From: Chaenocephalus aceratus
Lineage: Eukaryota; Chordata; Actinopteri; Perciformes; Channichthyidae
DNA: 64,000 nt
Assembly: GCA_023974075.1 (NCBI GenBank)
Contig: CM043800.1
Location: forward strand, 36,051,959-36,115,958
Reading direction: 5' to 3'
Below, piece after piece: positions 1-12,800 of the stretch. Each line of letters starts with the position of its first letter. The stretch's first letter is position 1. The translations under genes and the position numbers were made by a program. Under the pieces are notes generated by a model. The model was not told where the DNA came from, did no database searches, and worked only from the letters and a program-made list of their open reading frames with translations.

Positions 1-372
1 CATGAAGAAGAGGGGACACATGTTGATGTAGAAGAGACATGAAGAAGAGGGGACACATGTTGATGTAGAAGAGACATGAAGAAGAGGGGACACATGTTGA
101 TGTAGAAGAGACATGAAGAAGAGGGGACACATGTTGATGTAGAAGAGACGTGAGGAAGAGGGGACACATGTTGATGTAGAAGAGACATGAAGAAGAGGGG
201 ACACATGTTGATGTGGAAGAGACATGAAGAAGAGGGGACACATGTTGATGTAGAAGAGACGTGAAGAAGAGGGGACACATGTTGATGTAGAAGAGACATG
301 AAGAAGAGGGGACACATGTTGATGTAGAAGAGACATGAAAAAGTGAATTTTGCACAATAGGTGACCTTTAAA
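1..372 (-). repeat. 37-bp minisatellite in the end of a TTAA-type element
   Basis: About nine head-to-tail copies of a 37-bp unit (plus strand begins CATGAAGAAGAGGGGACAC) fill bases 1-338 and continue off the left edge. Bases 339-370 read, on the minus strand, AGGTCACCTATTGTGC, the same terminal sequence that closes the larger array at 34330. The element end lies only about 8 nt inside the intron that follows the exon ending at 381. Copies differ by single substitutions such as CATG/CGTG. Confidence 0.9.
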
Positions 373-380
373 ATACTTAC

Positions 381-656
381 AGTTGACTTCGACTGTGTAA
401 GGGTGGCTGGTCATGTTGCTCACAGGACTAGAAGCCTCACACCGATAATTTCCATTATCTGAAAGTTGGACTGGCTTGAGAAGGAGTGTCCTGTTGGTCA
501 TATCAATGACTGTTGTATTGTCAGCAGTGATTGGTTGACCATTCCTCGACCACTGAATGTTTCCAACATATCCAGTCACTTCACAATGCAGCATGTACTG
601 CTCATGAAGTATTGGTGGTCCACCTGTTGGATTCACCACAACGGCCACTATCGGTG
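381..656 (-). CDS. Gene 1 exon 5: C2 Ig domain
   Basis: 276 nt, phase 1-1, donor GTAAGT. Reads PIVAVVVNPTGGPP, then MLHCEVTGYVGNIQWSRNG and LSDNGNYRCEASSPVSN. Only about 8 nt of intron separate the donor from the minisatellite-bearing element at 1-372. The next exon must lie left of the window. Confidence 0.8.
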
Positions 657-3600
657 CTATAGAAAGAGAAGGAACATTAGTAATACAAATTAACATTGAT
701 GTAATGAATTTGGCATATATTACTATAATATTTAAAATAATAGCCTGACATAGTTTTGTATATGCCTACTGTATTTATTTTTTTTACTGAAAATTAAAAA
801 GATTGACACCACTATCATATCTGTCTAACAGTAGTTTATCTTAGCTTAGCATAAATACTGTAAACGGGGAAGAAAGCTATGGCTCGTTAATAAAATCTGC
901 CACTAGTATCTCTAAAAGTCCCTAATTACCATTGTGTATCTCATTGCTTATTACATACAATAAGTGTAAATATAAGTCCTCAGCTGGCTTTTTGACAACA
1001 TCACGGAGACAGCAGAATTCGAAGAAGTCACATTTAAGTCTTGCCTGTATGTATAACCCTGTATGACTTCCATTGTTTGTTTTTACATTTGGATTTATGC
1101 GAGGCAAATAGACTTTTAATTATTGAGCGTTGGAGGTACAGTTGGGTGGAGTTATCTTTGAACACAGCTAGGCTAGCTATGTCTACCCTTTGGTAGACTA
1201 ACAGCAACAATCCTTTAATCTGGCTCAAATACTTGAAAAACAAAACCTACTCAAAATCCTGATCATTCCACTTTCGCTCGTGAACCTGGACGTGAATGTG
1301 TTGTGAAGTATGCATTTGTAATTTCCCGACTTGTTTTCTGCAACCATCTCCAGTTGAAGCTCTGGGCCAAAGTGATTTAGGTGCACCCCATTAAACATCC
1401 ACTGGACACCCGCTGGAGGGTTAGACTCCGCAGAGCAAGACAGCGTGATGTTAGATCCCGTTATGTAGGCGGACCTCGTGGGCGTGATCGTCATTGTTGT
1501 GTTACTGGGACCATCTGATGAAGCGAGAAAAGGGAAATTGTTCAACCGGTTGACGTTGAGTGATTGACGTTTCTTTTACATAACCTAGGCTACTATTACA
1601 TATAATAATAATAAAGCTTTATTTATATAGCACTTTTCATACAACACATACAGCTCAAAGGATGTAAAATGTATGATAATAAAAATAATGTAAAATAAAA
1701 TAAATAATGGTTTCTCTCTGACAGATAAGTCACAAGACACCTGAGTCGATGCAACAATATAAAACCCCATGAAACAAAGTGAATATATAGGTACAACAGA
1801 AAGACCTATACAATAAATAAAATAATATAAAGGTAGGTAAATAACAAAGATTAAAATAACACTTCAATTGGGGGGTTGCTAATAAAAAGCTAATCTAAAA
1901 AAAATGTGTCGTTTAAAAATGTCCACTGAGATATAAACTCACAGTATATGTTGAGGTGAACAGGGGGGCTGATAGCATTGTTCAAACCATTGGACACATT
2001 GCACCTGTACGACCCCTCATCATATCGTGTCACCCCGACCATGGTGAGAGTGGCGCCTCCATCGCTGAGCTGTACTCCCGCTCCCACTGCCACCTCTGAG
2101 CTGCCCTTCATCCAAACGTAAGACAGGGACGTGCCATTGAGCACAGAGCATCTGAGCACTGCTGTGTCGTTGAACTCCACCAGGTTCGTGGCGCTTGCTG
2201 TCAGAGACACATTGGAAATAGGCACTGTGGAAACAAAGAAATAAACAAGCTATTTGTTAGGTTTTATGGAAATGTGGGGTTGTAGTAAACAAGAGATGTT
2301 GTGTCTCACCTCAATGAAGTACATTAAGATGTACAATATCTGTTTTCTTTTTTTTTTTATTATTGCCAAATGTTATTCCATATTTTATTCCTTTTTATTC
2401 CATTATATTCGTAAATACTGCTATATTTCTCTTTTTTTCATTATTTCTAATCAGTTATAATATAGTTATGTATGCACCATGACATCAAGTCAAATTCCTC
2501 GTACGTGTAAAACCTACCTGGTAATAAACCTGTTTCTGATTCTGATTCTAAAAAAACATAGATGAACTAAAGTCTGATTCATGCCAAAGCCAAAACATGT
2601 TTTCTGCAATAATCCAATGTACAAATCCAATTGGCTCCTTGTTGAGGACAATAGTGCAAGGCTTACTTCTGACGGCCTACAAAAAACGTCATCCCTGCAC
2701 CATATATTGGCCTGAACGCCCGCCACTTTGGGTCAAACTAAAACATCTCATCATGGTGGACAGATTGCCAATACATTCGGCTCATAAAGTACATTAATAC
2801 AAACCTGAAGATAATGTAATCACTTTTTGTCCCGAAACATTTCTATCTATTTCCATCATCAGGTCAAAGTTAGATTTGTCCAATAATTTGATTTATTCCT
2901 GAATATCTTTAAATCAGCCTCATGTGTACATTGCTTTAAGTGTAAAATATAATAACAATATAGGGACACTGGTATTAGTTTGAGTAAAGCCTCGGACAGC
3001 TGAACACTTGTATACTGATATTCTGAACAATCTGTGCTGTTGTATTTGCTGTAACGTGTCTCTACTGTAGGCTACTTTTATTATATGTACAACACTTTGG
3101 CTCGACCAAAAATCGTTTATAAATGTGCTTTATAAATAAAACTTGATTTGATTTGATTTGTAGTCTTGTTTCAGACAATGTAAATCAAAATGTCCTTATT
3201 TAATTTGAAGATCTAAACCCTAGGATACGAGCAAAGCTGACTCATTCTGCTCGCTGTAGTCAAATGCAAGGTGACCGTAATGGCTACAGATCACGCACTG
3301 CACTTGTATTTGCAATTAAAACTTGGCAAACATTGAAGTAGACATTGAAATATACAAATACTCCATGCTGATTGCTGTTTAAAAACGATGTTATTAGGTC
3401 TTTCAATACAATACATGAAAGGTTGATTATACATGTTTTTTAAGATTAAGTTTTATTTATGATACGTTGAGTGTGAGAAAGTATATTAAGAAAGGAGTAA
3501 ACACAAAAACGGTGTCCTTACCTTGGACTGACAGTGTTAACTGATGAATAAAGTTATTAGGGCTAAATGCCTGTAATGTGTACTCTCCAGAGTCTTCTAG

Positions 3601-4056
3601 CTTCACTGATGTTATAGTCAATGATGAAGTGGTTGAATTGAATGCAACCCTGTCATTCCAAGAGACGGCGATGTTTACATTTCCCGGAGCTATGAAGACA
3701 ATCAAAGTATTGTCAGAAATCCACGTTCCTGTTGTGACAATGTCCTGGCTGAAAAGTGTGACGCTGCTGCCCACTGCTAACGGGTTCCTTGAGGCATATA
3801 TCATCTGGCTCCCCGTAGCTAGAAACAGAAAACATTTAGTTACATTAAATGTAATTATTATCCATGCACCAATATTTCTAGTATAAGATTCAAAGTTAAC
3901 ACAAAGCAGCATGTTTAAAACTTGTATCTCATTAGGATCTGGAGACTCGCTACCAATGGGTTAATAGAATAAAACATATACATTGAAATCAAATAAATAA
4001 TCAGCCTTACCTGTTATCGTCGTGGCCAAGATCAGCAACACCACCCGAACATCCAT
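381..4056 (-). CDS. Gene 1: CEACAM-like Ig receptor, 3' end outside window
   Basis: Probably an Ig-superfamily adhesion or receptor protein of the CEACAM type, acting at the cell surface. Five exons can be joined: 4056-4011 (signal peptide), 3818-3522 (N-type V domain), 2224-1943 (C2), 1514-1251 (C2), 656-381 (C2). Every intron is GT-AG and phase 1, and every Ig exon is a multiple of three, so reading stays open for 388 codons plus 1 nt. The N domain lacks the two usual disulphide cysteines, as in CEACAM N domains, while the C2 domains keep Cys-Trp-Cys. No anchor or tail is seen; these lie left of base 1. The assignment to the CEACAM group rests on domain order and motifs, not on alignment, and a related fish-specific Ig family is possible. 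Confidence 0.8.
1251..1514 (-). CDS. Gene 1 exon 4: C2 Ig domain
   Basis: 264 nt, phase 1-1, acceptor TTCATCAG and donor GTAGGT. Starts DGPSNTTMTI, then SNITLSCSAESNPPAGVQWMF and KSGNYKCILHNT. Paralogous to gene 2 exon 4, which starts [10 protein letters not shown]. Confidence 0.8.
1604..1790 (-). repeat. LINE 3'-end fragment in gene 1 intron
   Basis: The AATAAAGCTTTATTTATATAG type sequence is the reverse complement of the common fish LINE (L2-like) 3' tail, which ends in a short A/T-rich repeat. No coding part remains. Confidence 0.45.
1943..2224 (-). CDS. Gene 1 exon 3: C2 Ig domain
   Basis: 282 nt, phase 1-1. Contains FNDTAVLRCSV (B-strand Cys), SYVWMKG (Trp) and RYDEGSYRCNVSNGL (F-strand Cys). 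It is clearly paralogous to gene 2 exon 3 at 9147-9428. Several N-x-S/T glycosylation sites are present. Confidence 0.85.
2465..2552 (+). repeat. LINE 3' tail ending in (TGATTC)n
   Basis: The plus strand reads a short 3'-UTR-like stretch ending AATAAACCTGTTTCTGATTC with a repeated TGATTC tail, typical of truncated fish non-LTR elements. It sits in the intron between gene 1 exons 2 and 3. Confidence 0.5.
3050..3162 (+). repeat. LINE 3' tail ending in (TTGAT)n
   Basis: Contains TGTGCTTTATAAATAAAAC followed by TTGATTTGATTTG repeats, the pattern of a 5'-truncated fish LINE. Intronic to gene 1. Confidence 0.5.
3522..3818 (-). CDS. Gene 1 exon 2: N-type V-like Ig domain
   Basis: 297 nt, phase 1-1, acceptor TTTCTAG and donor GTAAGG. 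Motifs include VGSSVTLFSQ in the B strand, TWISDNT for the core Trp, and LEDSGEYTLQ for the F strand. Neither the B-strand nor the F-strand position has Cys, as in mammalian CEACAM N domains. Confidence 0.8.
4011..4056 (-). CDS. Gene 1 exon 1: signal peptide
   Basis: ATG at 4056 opens MDVRVVLLILATTIT, a hydrophobic signal-peptide core, followed by a GTAAGG donor leaving one base (phase 1). That matches the phase-1 acceptor of the next exon. A TATAA-like stretch lies about 65-70 bp upstream (near 4121-4128) but is weak. Confidence 0.75.
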
Positions 4057-5880
4057 GTTAATCTCCAGTTTCTTTTTTGTTAGATCCTTCCTTGCCAACT
4101 GAATGGACTTGACTCTGGCTGTTATAATTCTAATCGGGTGATCACTGTCACCTTTTATCAGCAAATATTTGCTCAACTTTGCTCAAGCTTTCAATTCACA
4201 TAAATGCTCACCCCTACCATCACTGAGCCACCACCCAGTCATGGCCACACCTTGTTTTGCCCTGGTCCCAGCACCAACCCTAACAAGGTGTGGCAATTTA
4301 CTGTAAACCTCACTTGTTCTGCAACTTTAAACAAACCAGATAAGAACAAGAGCAAGGACCTGCTCAGTGGAGTTGTGATTCTCTGATACAAAGTAGACTG
4401 TGGGCTAACACATCAAACGCTTCCTCAGTACAGGTGGAACAAACTGGATAACCAAGGGCAAGAACTGAAACTTATTTTATTCCAACTGCTGTGACAGACC
4501 ATGGACAATCTCAAACAGTTTAAAATGCTAGCCGAGCACCAGAGGGAAATGTGTTCATGCTGACTTAGGCAATTAGTTTAAGAAGGTGGCGATATGTTAT
4601 TTGTGATTGTACACCTATTTAAGCATCTATTGGAAATCCTTTTGAATATATATCATTGGTAACTCTCCATCATGACAAATTGGCAATGTTCGCCGTTACA
4701 GTTTTTGGATAACCAGCTGCATCATGTATAACAATATTGACAGGATTCAATGGAGGGCAAATGGTTAATGTACCTGCCATGAGGAATATTAGGAATACTG
4801 TTTCTTCTCAGAGGAAATACACTTTTATTTAATATGAAACGGGAATCAAAGCTTCTGAATATGCCAAGTACCTCAAAGGAATAAAACCAATGTGACTTTT
4901 CAATAGTCTTTTGGTTTTCTCCAATGACTGTCAGTGATTGTGATGTTTCTTTTTAGTTTCCTCATTGTTTAAAGTGGACACAATATGCTGATATTAAGGT
5001 TTCATACTTGTGTGTACCTGAAAATAAGCGTATTTTTCTACTAAAATACCTTTATGTTTCTCTGACTGTCTGTTTGAGTGTACCTGTATTTACCCTCTGT
5101 CTGAATCTCTTTGTTTTAACGCCTGTCACTTTAAGTCTGGCTGAAAAAAGCCCAGTCTGCTCTGATGGGCTTTCAAAGAAATTGCGGAGATACTCAGAAG
5201 GGATGGTTTATATTAATAAACCTCAAGGGGAGCTTAGTCTTAATGGCTTGTTGAATCCTGACAAGAAACTGACTGGATTATCTTATTTCACAGTTTGAAG
5301 TTTGGTACTTCAGAATGTAGAAGTGAGTTGTTCATAATGTGTCCCCTTTAAACCTGTATACAAATCAGCCAATGCAACGTGAAGGGCTTTTCTCTCGGTT
5401 TGATTATTAAATAATCTTTCTTTATTAGTTACAGCAATTCAAGTGGAAATCATGAGCGCTACACAGTACGACAAACAAAGTCTTAATAAAACAACACATA
5501 AAGCGTCCGTGCAGTGGAATTTTTTTATTATGGGTACAATGGAATATTTTTTTCCGCTGTACAATTACTCAACTCGTGTGTCATTGTTTGTTTGAGGTAT
5601 GAGGTTGTGCAAAGTGTTTTCTGTACACCTTATAAGCCAGATTTCCTTGTTTGATTAGTACACATGACACACGGTCAAAGATACAATACGTTGATCTAAC
5701 TAACTTGATCAAATTTGATTATAACAATAATATTGTATTCATAATTTCTTTGGTGAATACAAAAAAGAATTAAAGACACATATAATTAGTTTGAAATGAT
5801 GTGTTATGGTTCACTGGATCTGATTTATCTCACTGCATCGAGTCATTCATCGACTGAAGGAGCCACCGACATCTGTACTG
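4057..5880. other. Gene 1 upstream region, no gene recognised
   Basis: No Ig exon, long conserved-looking frame or complete mobile element was recognised on either strand. The region presumably holds the gene 1 promoter. Confidence 0.4.
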
Positions 5881-5883
5881 TGT

Positions 5884-6030
5884 AGAGATAAGATAAGATA
5901 AGATAAGATAGAACTTTATTGATCCCAATTTGGGAAATGTTTGTGTTGCAGCAGCATAAAAAGACATGGCATTGTACAATACAAATGAACAAATATACAT
6001 GTTGAATTTACAAATGAACAATAACAAGAT
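5884..6030 (-). repeat. Rex-like LINE 3' end with (AGATA)n tail
   Basis: Four to five AGATA units are followed by CTTTATTGATCCCAATTTGG, a frequent 3' terminus of fish non-LTR elements, in reverse orientation. A related copy lies near 18742-18800, and a plus-strand relative near 43380-43455. Confidence 0.5.
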
Positions 6031-6693
6031 ATAAAGAAAGGTATTATTTACGTATGTGACGGATGGAATATTAAATTGTAGACTGAAGATAGTTATTCAA
6101 ACTATTAGTCAGGTCAGATTAAATCAGTGTGTGCAGTTTAGTTTCATATAAGCATGGCTGATTGTCAGAGTAATTCTTCACACAGTTTTTCCCTCACAAA
6201 AGGTTTGGCAAATGATTTATAAGCTGACTAGAAGAGCAAGGCCTGTTTTGAAATGTAGTTGAAATGATTTAATCCCCAATGATCGTAAATACATTTTTGG
6301 GAGATTTTGGAGAAAACAAGCTGATTCAATATTACAATTTGAAAGTTTTGTTGGATTAAGATGGGATGTTATGTTTTTGAGCTGTTTCATACACCTACAT
6401 TTAAGTGATTACATATAATACTATACTAATTAATACTATAAAGAATCCCAAATTGAAGTTTTATCACTGACTTCACAAAAGGAAGCAGATTTCACCTTTA
6501 ATCTATTTATTTAAATTGTTGTATCGTGTATAGAGTTGACTTGATATGAATTAATGTAGACATTTCCGCATTTTAAAGGAATAATAAACCTTTTTTGTGT
6601 TTTCTGAGAGAAAACATTTATGGAAGCCATGCAGAATTGAGTGGACATCTATATATTGCAATATTTCGAAGACTATGAATGGAAAAAGAGTGA

Positions 6694-6699
6694 TTTATT
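6694..6699 (-). terminator. Poly(A) signal AATAAA for gene 2
   Basis: The canonical hexamer on the minus strand is about 15 nt beyond the stop at 6714. It is close but workable; the cleavage site is not determinable. Confidence 0.5.
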
Positions 6700-6713
6700 A
6701 ACACAACTTTAAT

Positions 6714-6814
6714 CTACAACTTGCCTGGCAATGAGGACAGGACCCCGACCAACAGCAGCAGTGACAGCAGACCCACATGGACTCGTCGTTGTTCAGATCC
6801 TGACAAAGGAGACT
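6714..6814 (-). CDS. Gene 2 exon 5: hydrophobic C-terminal tail
   Basis: 101 nt from acceptor TCTCCACAG to TAG. It encodes 32 residues with one hydrophobic run near the end and only GKL after it. No tyrosine motif or basic stop-transfer cluster follows the run, which favours GPI addition over a signalling tail. Confidence 0.75.
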
Positions 6815-9800
6815 CTGTGGAGAGAAAAGTAAGTCAGGGACGGCTAGAGAAATATGGACAGAGGTGGTAAGCAGTGGAGTACAAATGCCTCGTTACTGTA
6901 CTCAAGTACATTTTTCTGGTATCAGTACTTTACTCCACTACTTATTTTTCAGACGACTTTTTACTTTTACTTCTTACATTTTGAATACAAATAACTGTAC
7001 TTTCTACTTCTTACATGTTGAACACAAATACCTGTACTTTCTACTTCTTACATGTTGAACACAAATACCTGTACTTTCTACTTCTTACATGTTGAACTCA
7101 AATACCTGTACTTTCTACTTCTCTCATTTCCCAAACAGCTGGTTCCTTCAGTCTGAATGTGTGTTTGGTGCGTGATCATTATTCTTTAGAGTCATTGCGT
7201 GCCTATTGATTTGAACACGATCCGTGTATCCATCACTTCCTGGTCTTCTCTAAAGAAGAGGGACCAATGGAAACGTTGTCATGTTGCCGTTGTTCAGCAT
7301 GGAAACATTCATTAGCTAACAATGACATTATTGTTCTATTAATATAAAGGGAGGTCAGGTACTCTTTAAAGCAGCTGCTAGCTATGGGTACTTTTTACTG
7401 AAGTACATTTTGAAGCCCATACTTCTTGTAGAGGCTAAGCCAACACTTTAAGCCTCTGAGGATCCGCTATGTTGGCGTAATTGACGCACACACAGTTTGC
7501 TAGGTGAATACAAGTTTGATACAAAGTTTACACTTAAATACAGTCCATTTATTTCCTGTTCCCTGGTGTCCATTTAACTTGCCTCATTTTCTCATTCACC
7601 ATACACGATATTACGGTTCACACAATACCTTAAGCAAATGTTTGTGTGTGTTCTCCGTGTGTGTTCTCCGTGTGTTCCGTGTGTGTTCCGTGTGTGGTCA
7701 ACAACTGTTTGGCTTTCCAGCGAGCCTGTAACCACAAACAAAGGTTCCTACCTTTATACACACAGTGTTAATTGGCCTACACTTCTTTACTTTTACTTGA
7801 GTATAGAAGTTTAGTCAGTACTTCTACTTTGACCAACATATTTTTAAACACGGGTATCTGTACTTCTACTTGAGTAAAGGATATGTGTACTTTTGCCATC
7901 TCTGGTTGACGGCTCTCTACTAAGAGACTCACTTGCTACCATGATGTTTGTGGTGATATTTCTGTTCACGTTGGTGCGATGGTTCGAGGCCAGACAGGAG
8001 TACGACCCGCTTTGCTTCTCGCTGACACTGAGCAGCTCCAACAGAGGACCCGTGGTGTTCAGAGTCTCTCCTCTGAACGCCCACTGCAGCCGGGCCTCAG
8101 GGCCGGACTGGGCTGAACAAAGCAGGGTCAGATTGGATCCCACGGAAAAGGAAGTCGTGTTCTGTCCATTGACTGTCAGCGCCATGTTATCCGGACCATC
8201 TGAGAAAGAGACAGAAGGAAAAAACACAGTCAATAATCAGAATCAAGTTGTTTGTCAAGTAGGTTTATACATATAAGGGATCTGATTTGGTATTTAATGG
8301 TGCATACATACAATAACAAGGATTGTACTAGTAAGCTAAGAAGCATATACTGTATAGGATCTTTTTTTTTTAAAACTATAAATAAATTCATAAAGGTGAT
8401 ACATACTTGAAATATAAATATACTAAGGCAAGGCAACGCAAGTTTATTTATATAGCACTTTTCAACACAAGGCAATTCAAAGTGCTTTACAAAAAATGAG
8501 AAATTAAGAAAATGGCATTTAAAATCAGTCATTAAAAAGAAAAGCTAATAAAATAAACATTAAAAGAAAAAATACATGGATAAAAGTTACAGTGCAGTTT
8601 AAGATGTGAATAGTTCAATTAAAAGCAGCGACAAAAAGAAAAGTCTTCAGCCTGGATTTAAAAGTAGTCAGAGTTGCAGAACAATAAGAATAGGACAAAT
8701 ATGACAAAACACTCTGAAAAATAAAAAGTGTGCAGGAAATCAGAGTATTAAGTGCTGTTTTTGGAGAGGTGAACAGAAATGTGCAAAATTAAACAGAGGA
8801 ATGTGCGAGGGAAACAGCATTTAATTTACTCAATACAACAAAATAACAGCTATTTTAAAGGATAATGATTTGGCATCTCAAACAAAATGTAAGTAATTTT
8901 ATTTCATTTTTTATTTTAAATTGTTCTGTATTAGATACGGTTAAAATGAAATGCTTAAAGTAATATGTTCAAACAAAATGCATTTATTTTGTCTCAAGCA
9001 ACATTTTCAATGCAGGACTTTTACTTGTATTAGAGTATTTTAATATAGTAAGTACTTTTACTTGATTTGAAGGATCCGTATACTTCCCTAACCACTGAAT
9101 GTACGAGCTATAGTGCCGATGGCTGAAATATCACTGTCTTACTCACAGTTGATGGTGAAGTTTACTGGAGCACTGGTGCTATTACTGAGAGGATTGATCA
9201 CAAGACACCTGAAGGGTCCCTGGTCGTAGCGCGTCACATTAACTATAGTTAAAGTGGAGTTTCCATCAGTGATCTGAACTCTGTCACTTCCTGTAACCTC
9301 AGAGCTGCTGTTCAGCCAGAGGAAAGAGAGAGAGGATCCAGAGGAGACGGAGCAGGTAACGACGGCCGAACTGTTGAACTCCATCAGGTCGGTCGGATTG
9401 GCTTTCAGCGTCACATTGGAGATGAGCACTGTGTAAGACAGGTGGAGGAGACAAGGGGCAAGATGTGAACACACTTCACACTAAGAGGCTTTATAGTCAG
9501 AAGCAATTGAAGAATAGCATCCACAAAATAAATGGAGGGTCAGACCCGGCGCTAAGGGGGAAGCAGAAATAGGCTCAACATATTTATTGGCAATGGCAAT
9601 AAATGTGAATATATGTCTTTAACTATGTTGTTTTCAGATTAGTCAAATTCAAGATGCACAGATGTTACGTAAAGAGGGGATATGCTTTTAATTAATCACC
9701 AAGATCAATAAACTGATGTGTCATTGCCACCTATTATTTCTACCTTGGGTCAGCCCTCCCAAATCAAAGGCTAACCCAGGGATTAATGTCTCCCGTCTGG

Positions 9801-12800
9801 TCTGTGGATGTTAATGTTTAATGAGAGGGAAAAGGCAACAGTTAGACGGTCAACAGCTTGATCCCCAGTCCACATGTGTCGAAGTGTCCTTGGGCGAGAT
9901 ACTTAACGTCTTGGACATGTCTAAAGGATTAAGTATATGTAGGTTCAAGGTTCTTTATTGTCAAACTAACATAGCTACAGAGTAATTATGTCGTTGAAAA
10001 TCTTAGGTGACAGGCTTCTCCAACACTGCAACACAATAATACAGATAAGCAGACAATATTAAAAACAATATTAAAGTATATTATATCTTTATATATAAGT
10101 TAGGTTGCTTGGGATAAAAGCTTAGTGACTTATTGTAGAAGTTGTGAGAAAAACGTGACGAACAACTTAAATCTTTGACTACACAAGGTGTGTGTCGTTA
10201 ATGTATATGATAATCATTTATTGTCAGATCAAGTCTGAATGGTTACTTGCATCACAGCAGCTCCATTTGTAACATCAAACAAGGACAAATATTAAGACAC
10301 GATATAAGAAAAACCAACATTTAACATCACGTTGCAATCACTGAAGAGAAACATGCTCAAAGACCCTTTGGCGTACATTTGACCTGGGATTCAGCTCTAA
10401 TTCCGTCTCTTCACCATCTGAATGCATCCGTCCGATTGAACAGCTGGACCACATATACATATGTTTTGAAGCCTTAGAGATTGTTAAAGGTGACTATGTC
10501 TGAACTAAACTATACAGTATATAGAGATGTGTTAATTCCTTTTTGTCTTAAATTAGATGAACAGAATATTATTTGTGTCTGCCGTCCACTTATAAAGGCA
10601 AGTGCCAAATGTTTTATCACAGTTTGGCAAATTCAATTATAGTCTTTTAGGGTTATTACTGATCTATAAAATAAGAAAATACATTCAAGATTAATGAAGA
10701 TATTTTTTACAGAAAGTGGTTTGATGGCTTTTCACAACATTTACTGTAATATTGTCTGGAATCCATATTTAAGTGGCGAGTTCAATGTTCCTATATATAC
10801 AAAAAACCATTGTGATACAGATTGTTATAGATTAGGTTTAGCATGGGGATGCAGAGACATGTTTGGAGATATTTACCCAGCAGGAATAAAAGGAACTGAA
10901 GGAACAAGTACACAGAAGGTAAAGGTGTGTGTTGACGGAAACAGAAAGAAACTGTCCAGAGGACGATGTGGTGGGTCAGCGAAACCAAAACATGTTACTC
11001 CTACAGCGAGTAGCGAGCAGTTTACTTGTTGTCAGTCCAAATATTACGACATTGAAACGTGAATTCTTAAGGATTTTCAGAATATTGAAGAGGTTTTCAT
11101 TTCTCATTTCAACAGGAACCTGTTCTTGTAGTGTAAACAATTCATCAGCACTTTTTCCTCTTCCCCCGATGTGTCTGGTTGAACTACCAAGAGTTTAATG
11201 ACATGTGGGCAGTTCACTATGGGATGGTTTCTGATGCGATTCCTAGAAGAGGCTAGTGGAAGAGTTTCTAACGGAGGAACTATTGAGCCAGTCACTGCGT
11301 ATCCACTGCAGTGGCGAACCGTCAGGGCCTTCAAGGTATTCAGAGAATACCCTGGAACACTCAGATTAAACAAACAAAAAATCGATTTAATTATATAAAT
11401 AAAATGTAATAAAATGTATAGAAAATGAATAAATGAGAATGGTATCTGTGTTGTTGATCTGTAATATTACAGTGTTACGTTTATTTGTTTCTCCTTCTCG
11501 GTCCATGCACTACGCATTTCAGTGGTTTTGTGTTAGAAAAGAAAGCAACCAATCAGATCTTGTTCTGGGTCTCTGGGTAGTCCTTCAACCAAGGTATTCT
11601 ACATCCTTGATCGAATGCCCTGGCCGTTGCACTGAATGAGAGCGTACGTTTGGATTGACAGTTTGATCAACCAATCAGATATTGATCTGTAGCCAATGGG
11701 CGTATTCTTTCAGTTTCCCTCGGTTCCAGGGTACTCTAGAAGGCCCGGGAGTTCACTGGCTCGAGACCAAACCAATTTTGAAGACCTCTACCCAAGACCG
11801 ATGTATTTAGCTGGTTCTGAGAGAAGAATCAACATTGTGCATAACAAGATAAATATAGATATAGACTCTTATCTTATATACTCTTATGGCACTACTTCTA
11901 TTCTATTTTATTGTATTACCTGCACTATTTTATCTGTTTTATTGTGTTTATTGTGTTGGAGGAGCCTGGGACCTAAGATTTCCATCGACATGATAACTAC
12001 ACTGTAGTTATGTACGAATGACCATAAAAGCCTTGAAGCTTGAATCACTATACTCTATCAGCTGACGCTAACAGGCAGGAATATGAAGACTAAACACTGG
12101 GAGCACAGCAGCTCAAGGTTACAGGTGCCTGAGCTCAGTGAGGGCAGTACAAACTGATGAACTGGGTCAAAGTTATGGGCCTAGAACAAATATTTCCCCA
12201 ACATCCACCATGTGTTTGTCCTCACCATAAACAGAGAGGGAAGCGCCGGCCTGCAGCTGGGGCTTCACGCTCTGCACAACGTAGAGTCCCGAGTCGGCCA
12301 CGGTGACGGAGGTCAGGGTGAGCGCTCCGGTCTGGACGTCCACCGTGGCCCGGCCCGTGTGGCTGGGGAAGACGGCCTGCTGGGCCCCGGTCCAGGTGAG
12401 GATGAGGGACCCCCCCACGGTCCAGCTGCCACCGTTCAGAGCCGTGGACGGAGACAGAGACAGCGTCACGGAGGCCCCGACCACTGCAGGGTTCATGGAG
12501 GGCCGCACCTCCACAGCCCCAGTGGACAGAAAACCTGGAGAAGAGAAGTGAACTGTAGCTCATTGGTATGGCAAGCCGTTTGAGTATTTATTCCATATCC
12601 TTGATGTCAGACGGCAGTTGCCTACACCTGTTGACTCTTTGATTGCACTTGTTAGATATATGGTCACACTATGGCAGTCTGCTTTACTAGTTGAATAAAA
12701 GATTATATAGTCACTCTTTTTCAGCAACAAGCAGCACTTTTGTCCGACTAGTTACTACATAAGCCTTACTAGTGACGCCAGGAGCAGCACTAGTAGCAAA

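Noticed and set aside
1..340. CRISPR-like repeat array
   Set aside because: Units are contiguous with no unique spacers, and the genome is a vertebrate. It is a minisatellite.
10694..11062. 122-codon plus-strand frame
   Set aside because: No domain, no splice context, atypical composition; probably chance.
12212..12583. Overlapping frames on both strands over gene 2 exon 2
   Set aside because: Shadows of a GC-rich Ig exon; only the minus frame with [15 protein letters not shown] makes sense with splice sites.
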